Below, one piece after another: positions 56,860 to 64,000 of a stretch of 64,000 bases of DNA (its first letter is position 1; every line of letters starts with the position of its first letter). The position numbers and the translations under genes are program-made. The DNA comes from Ptychodera flava (lineage: Eukaryota > Hemichordata > Enteropneusta > Ptychoderidae), in assembly GCF_041260155.1 (NCBI RefSeq), contig NC_091928.1:42655327-42719326 (forward strand), written 5' to 3'. The notes below the pieces were generated by a model. It saw only the letters and a program-made list of their open reading frames with translations, ran no database searches and was not told the origin of the DNA.

Positions 56860-59283
56860 GGCCTAGGTCCGATGTCTCCCCTCGCCTGATATACATTTCC
56901 GTGCGTACTGCCTTGCTTTTAGTTGCATTCTGTTGTTACCACTATCAGCCCTCACTATAGGAACGTGCTTGCATATAAAAATCCCAAGCACTCTTTCATT
57001 CTGCACCAATCTCCGTCACACATTCTCTTTTCTTCCGCTGCTCTGATCTCTGGAACTTCGCTTTTGCTTGCTTACCTTTCTAGTTTTATCTATTTTATAC
57101 TCGCCCTAGTGCAGCTTTATACTTTTTTACCTAAATGAAGGCTTTTACGGTTATCAATGGTAGAGAATATCTACTATAGGACAAAATGCGGACATGCCTT
57201 GGAAAGTCAATCCGTACAGAGAACTTTGATAAACGTTGGATAATGTTGTAGTTGTATGTGATTTGAACGTCATCTATAGGATCTACGAAACATTCAGGTA
57301 GGTTCTTGTAAATTTGTAGAAGGTTATTTATGTCGGCTTGATGAGCCACTTATTGGCGTTAAATTTAATGTTGACCTTGAACATATGGAACATCTTAATT
57401 ACAGACTGATAATATCAAAGAGTTCGTTAACAATTCTGAAAAACGACCAAGAAAAGTAATTGTGATAAAAACTTGTCTTAAATGTATTCTCTTATATCAG
57501 CCCTCCCCAGTCCGACCTAACATTTCCGTGTAAGTCAAGAACAAGAACGAAAAAGGCTTTATTAACTTGATGTTCGCCTTCAGCTTATTCAGTTTATCAA
57601 TTGCGTTCTTGCAATGCGTCAGTATTTGGCACTTTCGTATACGTCTTTTTTTAAATTATAAAACAAGACGTGTTTTACAAACGATGTAAGTTTTAGAGTG
57701 ATAATATAATGTGCCGTTCAGATGTGTGCACAGATCACGGTGCTATTTGGTAGCCCCATGGTGTGCTCGACAATACAAGCGGGGTTGTCGGTCGGTGACT
57801 GCGACCTGACCCGTTTGTAAGAAGAGTCTAGTATTCTCTCTGTAAATCAAGAAGCATTTCGGGTATCTACAACATTACTAGCTACGCAGCTCGAAAGTTA
57901 TTCTCCGAAACAGGACTGGAACATTAGTCAAGCCGGATTTTGCAAAGTAGCTAACCGCCTTTTTTCAGAAAGCATTCAATGTACTGCATACTGCGTATGC
58001 TCCGTTGGGCCTGAGACTTTCGCCCTCTCGGCTATAAATGTCAGTGAGCTGTCAAGAACTCAATAGCTTAGTCGCGTGAATCCGTCTATATTGTGATACA
58101 TTAATCTATCAATATATAAACTCAACTACCTAACGCATCAAGCAAAGGTCGCAATCCAGTTCTTAGGGTGTTTGTGACAAGGAGACATAATCGATGAAGT
58201 GTCGCGGAATGTTTTTTTCCTAGTTTTGAGAACTAATAAAATAACTGGTCAACAGTGCGTCTTCGCATATCAAATCGATAAGTGTATTAGTAACTTTGAA
58301 GTTTTATATCCTTCACTGTAGTTTTTATACGAAAACACATTTTCCAGAAAGCGGGCGTGCAAGGGCAAGACACCGCAACTAATTATATAACAGCGGGGAC
58401 GAAAAAGTGTTTTTCCCCCGACAGTATAGTAAGACAAGATACAGTTTATAGCTGTTATTCAACTGATTTATATATCGTCTTTGCTATCGCCTATCGTTCA
58501 AAAAGATTTAGACATTATCTCCCCAAGACCATACCTCCCCAACGCATAGATCGACCTGGTTGGGTACAGCTGTGCTTCTCACATGTTTTCACAGTTTTAC
58601 AAAACATCTCGCCAACTGTTCGCATTGTGCATGGGCCACGTCTTGCAGAAACGAATGACATTAACTTAGGATATTTATTGGTCATATCATGAGGCTGAAA
58701 GAGGAGTTTTTATGCAACAAGCGGTGAGTTTCTCCCCTAAAATGTTGATGGGCCGTCGTCAACTTGAAAGCGCATATATTGTCATGTCCGTGTTTATAAA
58801 CAGCGCTGTGCTTGACCCTCGAACCACATATCCCAAAGCATCTTTGTTATTTTGTTTACCCGTATCGATCATGTGAGCTGAAATCAGAGATTCTGAAAGT
58901 CAAAGGTTTCTAGTTCCGGCTTCCGGTCTGACGGACCACATCAGGACACTGACTCCACGGTTTCGAAGAGCATTGTGCAGCCCAAAGAAGCAACCGACGA
59001 ACCCATAAATTGTCCCCTTTTCAAAATGTTACAAAACTGCTGGCGTTCGTAAAATTGGGAAGTGTTTATCATAAAGTAGGTTTCTGTGGACACGGCTTTT
59101 GAGAGTTTCTCCCCTTTCTTTCGTTATACCTTGCAGGTGCGTTCGTTGTTGACTTTGTCAACGTCGTTAATTCGGTGATAATCTGGTGACAGCGTCCACA
59201 GATTAGTAATTTACCCTTGCTTGCTTTGGCGAATTAGGCAAGCAAACGCATCAGATAATAGACGCAAAACAGTGACAAACTTA
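56860..59283. other. Intergenic; no gene recognised
   Basis: A minus-strand frame at 57131-57349 (starting Met-Ala-His-Gln-Ala-Asp-Ile) and a plus-strand frame at 58357-58692 have no recognisable domain and no supporting copy. Otherwise AT-rich unique DNA. Confidence 0.45.
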
Positions 59284-59498
59284 AACACAATTGGAACTAA
59301 TTTGGCATAATTGGATTTTCAAAATTTTTCAAATCTCTCAAAAGTTTTAGTTGCCTTATAGCTGAATGTCTCAATATTACAAATTACTCATAAAAACAAG
59401 TGTGTAACGTAAAAAGAAAAGCAGATGAAATAACATTTGAAGATTTTAAAGACATAACTTCACCATCCAATTATTCCAAATTAGTTCCAATCGTGTTA
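59284..59498. mobile_element. Small MITE-like inverted-repeat element (~215 bp)
   Basis: The arm ACACAATTGGAACTAATTTGG at the left end returns inverted as ACACGATTGGAACTAATTTGG at the right end, each followed by .ATAATTGGAT. The interior is AT-rich and non-coding. Target duplication is not clear. Confidence 0.65.
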
Positions 59499-60423
59499 TT
59501 AGCGTAAGACTGTCAAAGGAAAACCATAGCAAGAAGAACCCTGTGTTGATTCCAAGACACTCCTACCCCTACCCCTGCACAAGGATGGACATTTTATGCA
59601 GCCCCCCCCCCTATGCCCTTACTTACAAATCCAGGAGAGGGAGAGTAATATTTGAGTCAGGTCAATGCTGTATTATGATATTGTTTTCACATATATTAAC
59701 ACATCAGAGTCTGAAAGAAACTGTTAACTTTGGAACAAGAGTGTCAAACTCATAAAATTTTAAACACACACAAACACCGAACTATTTACGGGGAACAGGG
59801 ATTGTATCGCAGGGTGAGTCCCGAACGGGATTTCGAATCACAGTTTTAAACGAGATCAAAGCATAGGAAACGCACGATGCAACTTTTGGTGAAGTTTGAG
59901 TGTCTGGTAGATATTTCTCGGGATATTTCAAACTTTTCTTATGCGAGGTTTTTAGAAAAGTCCCCCCTTTTCTTGATTCCACGGGCCCGTAACAAAGAAT
60001 AAAAAAGACTCCCTTCCCCATGATTTTGAGAATACGCATGGATACCCATTTCTCCCGACAGTGACACCACCGGGGACAACAGTCCGGATCCCTCCAGGCT
60101 GCGTTTGGAATAACCAAAAGGCACACCTTGATGCGTAAGAAAAGTCGTATCTTTGTCGATGGCGTCTTAACAAATACTATGCTAGTGTGTCTATGTGAGT
60201 GTTATCTGTTCATGTCTACTTTTGAGTATAATCATTTCCCTTTTTCCTTTGTCTAACAATACTATCAATAGAATAAAAGCAACGTTTCACGTTAATTCAA
60301 ATACATAACTTCGTAATTATGCGTGCCTAGAGCTCGTGATTTTCACGATTTACTATAATGAGCTAGAACAAGAGACGTAACCGTAGAGGGCGTATTTCGC
60401 CATTGCATCCATATGATATACTC
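59499..60423. other. Intergenic; no gene recognised
   Basis: Poly-C near 59601 and several short overlapping minus-strand frames at 59.8-60.2 kb without domains. Confidence 0.45.
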
Positions 60424-60690
60424 CGGGTTCTAGCCCTGCGTACAGGTCTGTGTGCTTCCGGCGTTATACGGCCTCCACCATAGCCCTGCAACGGTCTATG
60501 GAGATAACTGGGGACTCTACGGCCCAGATCCTGACCGCAACGAAAACACGGTCTTGTTGGCCGACAGTCTGCTCTATCGGGGCAAAGCCCTTTCCCTGCC
60601 TACCTTTACCTCCTAACCGACCCCAGAAAAGATGCGATTAACTTCTCCTAACCATGAGAGAAAATGCCGAGAGAGTTTGACCGGTTGACC
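60424..60690 (+). repeat. Left arm of a widely spaced inverted repeat
   Basis: Contains GTACAGGTCTGTGTG, GGCGTTATACGGCCTCCACCA, GCAACGGTCTATGGAGATAACTGG and, at its inner end, ATGCCGAGAGAGTTTGACCGGTT. All recur inverted at about 63553-63755. Confidence 0.75.
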
Positions 60691-61439
60691 TCGCTGTTAA
60701 TTTTATGCAGGAAATTACAATAACAATGCTTGGTCGAATGACGCAGTGCTTGAGGGTGGGATCGCCAGTGGTATAGGGGAGGAGTACCTTCCCGATGGTG
60801 ATAAGTGGTGCGGATTACCGTCGCCTAGGTGACTGGCGTTGCAAATACCTGGACTGAACCCACGCGTGGACTGAACCATTTGTTTTTTTTGGGTGTCGAT
60901 GGTACTTTGACAATAAAAGTAAAGATGCACAGATATCGAGTTTATTGTCTTGTTTATGAGCGGCCAGTATTTCCAACAGCATGAATTACGTGCATTTGCC
61001 CTAGAAGAAATAAATAATTTCGAATAAAACATCGCGAATATAACCACATTCCTTAAGCTCGACGTACCCCAAAGAACCATGAAATCGCCCGACTTTTGAT
61101 TGAAGAGATGAGTTTTGCCAAACCGCGTATACAGAAAAAGTGGCAGATGACTTTATTTTTAGAATCATAGACAGTATAGCGAGATGTAAAAAATGTGAAA
61201 GAGGCTCCCCATCTAACTATCCTAAATGTTTTTGTGTCGAGTTTGTGTTTGATTCGTTTCGAAAATGTGTTCCTACATTCTTATCCGATTGTGTGTGTTA
61301 ATAAAAATGTTTGTTTCGCTTTGGATATTTGTAGAGAAGTTTGGATTAGTGTTTACGGTAATGTTTTGTTTGTGTGGGAAAAGCTTATGGCGAGACGCAG
61401 CCGGACCTATGTTGTTGCAAAAGTTGATAGAGTCGCCCT
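60691..61439. other. Interior of the inverted-repeat segment; no gene recognised
   Basis: Short frames on both strands without domains. Confidence 0.4.
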
Positions 61440-62070
61440 TTGACGCTTGCGTTTCGAAACCCGGTTGTGGTTTCTCATCAGTCGCGGTGTAGATTCTTTC
61501 CTTAGTTTGTGTTTGTGAAAATTTATTTTAATGCATTTTAGTGGTCTTGCTTTACGATTAGCGAGGCAAGTATATTAATTTTTGGTCACGTTGTGAGTCC
61601 GTTTGGTGGTTCGGTTTGTTTGTTCTATGTTTCTTTACTTCGGTAAATTTTGTTTTGACTGGTGTGTCTTTTAGATTTTTGCGGAGGTTTGTGAATTTTT
61701 AGGCAATAAGTACCACTGGGGGTACGGATTTTATGTTTATTGGATCAAGATACTCACAAGTATCCTGGTTGATGTGCTTGTTCTCCTACATTTTGATTCA
61801 TAGTTCGTTTACTTTGTTTACTGTTTGTTCTGGCTTGTTGTGTATAATACTGAGTGTTGCGTAATTGCCTTTCGCATTCGAGTACGTAATCGTTTGTGTT
61901 GACAATGACGAAAACCCGACCCTTGTCGAGGGTTTTTTTCCCCGAAATTTGTCTATTGTTTGCAAGCTGGTTTATCGCGATTCTTTTAGCACGCGACATG
62001 TTTTGTTTCCTTGTTTGAAAGGGTATCTCTAGAAGTGCGAGTTTAGCAGCTTCAGATAGCTTTCAAGTTT
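61440..62070 (-). mobile_element. Decayed Penelope-like (PLE) reverse-transcriptase fragment
   Basis: The minus strand at about 61800-62060 reads Lys-x-Leu-Asp-Lys-Gly-x-Val-Phe-Val-Ile-Val-Asn-Thr-Asn-Asp-Tyr, then Glu-Cys-Glu-Arg-Gln-Leu-Arg-Asn-Thr-Gln-Tyr-Tyr, resembling the N-terminal ADKG...DY...ERQL..T.YY pattern of PLE reverse transcriptases. A Tyr-Cys-Leu-Lys-Ile-His-Lys-Pro-Pro echo of the PKIHKP motif lies further downstream near 61.7 kb. The surrounding plus strand is unusually G+T-rich. Many stops; no finger-to-palm core or GIY-YIG nuclease seen. Confidence 0.45.
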
Positions 62071-63072
62071 TTGGTGTTTGTTGTTTGTGGAGCCCAATTT
62101 GACTTTTCTTTGAATTTGTGTTGTTGCGATTGTTTGTGTCTCACGATGTAGCGTAGTCACATTTTACGACTTTATTTGTTGAAATCCTGAGGTGGTTTTA
62201 TTCTGTTTGGTTTTGTTGGCGTCCGAATTAATTTTAAGGCCTTTGCCTAGTACTATTTTTCGGAGTTTCATAGTTTGAGCGATGATAGGTTGTTGTTGAA
62301 TTTCATGTTGTTGTCGGCTTTTCTTTGGAAATAGCTGATTTATTTCCATGGCCATTTTTTCTGTCACGTTATTTTTATGTGTACGATTTTGTTATTTCTT
62401 TTAAGTGTTTGTGTGTTCTATGTGATTTTATGGTTTTTTTGGGTAGTTCTCTTTTTGGAGTGTTTGGTGGCCCTGAAAAGGGCCGCTTGGTATGGGTTTT
62501 GTTAGCGCTTGGCGCGTTTGTTTTGGCGATGAGCCTATAGCTTTGTTATGCTTCTTTTCGCCGATTCGATGTGCTTGGTAAGTAGGTGTTTGCCGCCTTC
62601 TTGTCACTGTTTGTGCGTACATGGACAGTCTGCATAGCCCTTGAACGTGGTCTCGATTTTGATCAAACCATGGAGGTACCTCCATGATCAAACTTACAAT
62701 TTAGGAGTATATATCAAAACTGATAAATGATTTATGTTTTCACATGGGTTCACAAAAAGTTTCGCCCCGGTGTTCATTTTTGGCCCAGGAATTCCATCTA
62801 CCCACCCTTTACAGAGTAGTAAGCTTATGGGGCAAGTAAATATGGATGCGCCGGTGCGATTCAACGATCAACCTCTATATCGCATCGAAAGTCAACAATT
62901 TTACGGCACGGACTATGATTTTATAAGTTTATACACAGTCCCTCGTGGATAGAAAGACTGTGGTTTATATAAAAATTATAAGGCGCGGGGTATTATATGT
63001 TGACTGATTACTGTAGCTATAGATAGGCTACATTCAGGACGGGCAGCGACTGGCAGTAATTAGTAGGCAAAA
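62071..63072. other. G+T-rich (plus strand) then AT-rich DNA; no gene recognised
   Basis: The part 62.07-62.63 kb continues the skewed composition of the PLE fragment and may be its 5' portion (minus-strand frames rich in Gln, Lys and Asn). A 16 bp perfect palindrome follows at 62670. Confidence 0.4.
62670..62685. repeat. Perfect 16 bp palindrome within a larger imperfect one
   Basis: ATGGAGGTACCTCCAT, with GATCAAAC on both outer sides, the second as a direct rather than an inverted copy. Confidence 0.8.
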
Positions 63073-63100
63073 CCACGGTCCCTCCACAGAGGGACCGTGG
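63073..63100. repeat. Perfect hairpin, 12 bp arms, 4 nt loop
   Basis: CCACGGTCCCTC - CACA - GAGGGACCGTGG. GC-rich in AT-rich surroundings, with short A-rich flanks (CAAAA / CAAAA). There is no T run, so it is not a terminator; probably the core of a small dispersed repeat. Confidence 0.8.
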
Positions 63101-63552
63101 CAAAACAGGTGGTTTTCACCGTGGGCAGAACTCGGTGCAATGATACTGAACATTAATAGTTAGCCTGTCACCTTGAAGGTAATGCTGTAGGTGAAACAAG
63201 TAAGCTTACTTCAAACGCACGATGGTACAAACATTCCTACCTCCATGGTACAAACAACACCACAAGTGAAACGTACACATAGAAATACACGCGTTCCTAC
63301 GTTGTGCCCACCCGGGCCACGCGATTTAAATATGACTGATACTGCTGGATAGTGTTAATTGGGTCGGTAAACAGTCAACTAATAGTTTAATTGACTACCT
63401 GGGTGATTGGCAGGTCGTGTCCAACGACGCATATGCAAAGCAGACCAAAAGACAAAAGACCCCAAAGTTATTGACAGCTGGCCAGGGGTCACCATGAATA
63501 CGTAATGAAGCTTCACTACGCAGAAACTGCGTAGTCAAGCCCTTCTTAACCG

Positions 63553-63755
63553 GTCAAACTCTCTCGGCATTTTCCGGCATGCGTCCTAAACCGCTCGTTT
63601 TCTGAAACATATCATACTCGACAAGTTGTTTCCCCATGGAGATCACTATTATGAATCTAACTGCAGAGTCCCCAGTTATCTCCATAGACCGTTGCAGTGC
63701 TGTGGTGGAGGCCGTATAACGCCGAAAACAAACAGACCTGTACACAGGACTATCC
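63553..63755 (-). repeat. Right arm of the widely spaced inverted repeat
   Basis: Inverted match to 60424-60690, including AACCGGTCAAACTCTCTCGGCAT, CCAGTTATCTCCATAGACCGTTGCA and GGCCGTATAACGCCG. The two arms enclose about 2.9 kb. Confidence 0.75.
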
Positions 63756-64000
63756 GGGTTCGTGCGTACTGGTCATGTCTAACGCAAAATAACAGTGTAT
63801 TTAAAAGCAGATATTGTCGCCGTCTAGATAGATATCTCAAGTTAGCTACAATCATTGCCCAAAGAGATGTAGGCATTCCAATTTATAAGCCTGCCACAGG
63901 CGCTTTTGACATATTTCTTGGATAATAATCGTATTTAATAAAGAGAATGTCTATACAACATGATTATTAAATAAAAGAATCACGGTACATGGTATTAATG

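Noticed and set aside
56923-57138. Possible LINE-type tail near 57.0 kb (Phe-Ser-Ser-Ala-Ala ... phrase)
   Set aside because: Too short and not in a consistent frame; no reverse transcriptase or zinc knuckle nearby.
57131-57349. 72-codon minus-strand frame starting Met-Ala-His-Gln-Ala-Asp-Ile
   Set aside because: The start superficially resembles the SnoaL-like copies, but none of the family landmarks follow.
1-64000. tRNA, rRNA, CRISPR, bacterial operon or phage content
   Set aside because: No cloverleaf, rRNA core, repeat-spacer array or Shine-Dalgarno-spaced gene run was found; introns and element types are eukaryotic.

Overview
The window looks like genomic DNA from an invertebrate animal, most likely a marine deuterostome such as a lancelet or acorn worm. 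That placement is an inference: the sequence shows small multi-exon genes with GT-AG introns, AT-rich spacers, a DIRS-order retroelement, foldback DNA elements, a LINE and satellite DNA, but nothing diagnostic for a species. There are no operons, bacterial genes, tRNA genes, rRNA genes or CRISPR arrays. All coordinates and alignments were read by eye.

The main gene content is a tandem array of six copies of one small two-exon gene on the minus strand (about 8.0 to 53.0 kb). The product is a 131-residue protein of the SnoaL-like / DUF4440 (NTF2-like fold) family. Exon 1 (157 bp) and exon 2 (239 bp) keep the same lengths and the same phase-1 intron in five copies; the copy at 16.1-17.7 kb is a pseudogene. 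Copies 1-3 share one promoter region, rich in TGACC/GGTCA motifs. Copies 4-6 have a different promoter: a TATA box and an imperfect palindrome centred on ATTGGCCAAT. Copies 4-6 sit in three tandem units of about 10 kb (roughly 24.6-35.0, 35.0-44.4 and 44.4-54.4 kb).

Layout. 1-4.85 kb: a fossil DIRS-like retroelement, minus strand, running off the left edge. 5.08-6.70 kb: nine copies of a ~180 bp satellite, with a decayed relative at 12.3-13.3 kb. 8.0-15.7 kb: gene copy 1. 16.1-17.7 kb: pseudogene copy 2. 19.2-22.8 kb: copy 3. 24.6-54.4 kb: the three large units, each with a gene copy, a convergent plus-strand cysteine-rich gene relic, and unit-private transposon insertions whose empty sites are visible in sister units. 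54.45 kb: the array ends inside a PIF1-like helicase exon. 55-64 kb: no convincing gene, but foldback elements, a small MITE, a Penelope-like reverse-transcriptase fragment and a 3.3 kb segment bracketed by inverted repeats.

The window is best read as a birth-and-death gene family growing by segmental duplication, with insertions that date the steps. The function of the SnoaL-like proteins in this animal cannot be told from sequence alone; family members are small-ligand-binding or enzymatic cone-fold proteins.
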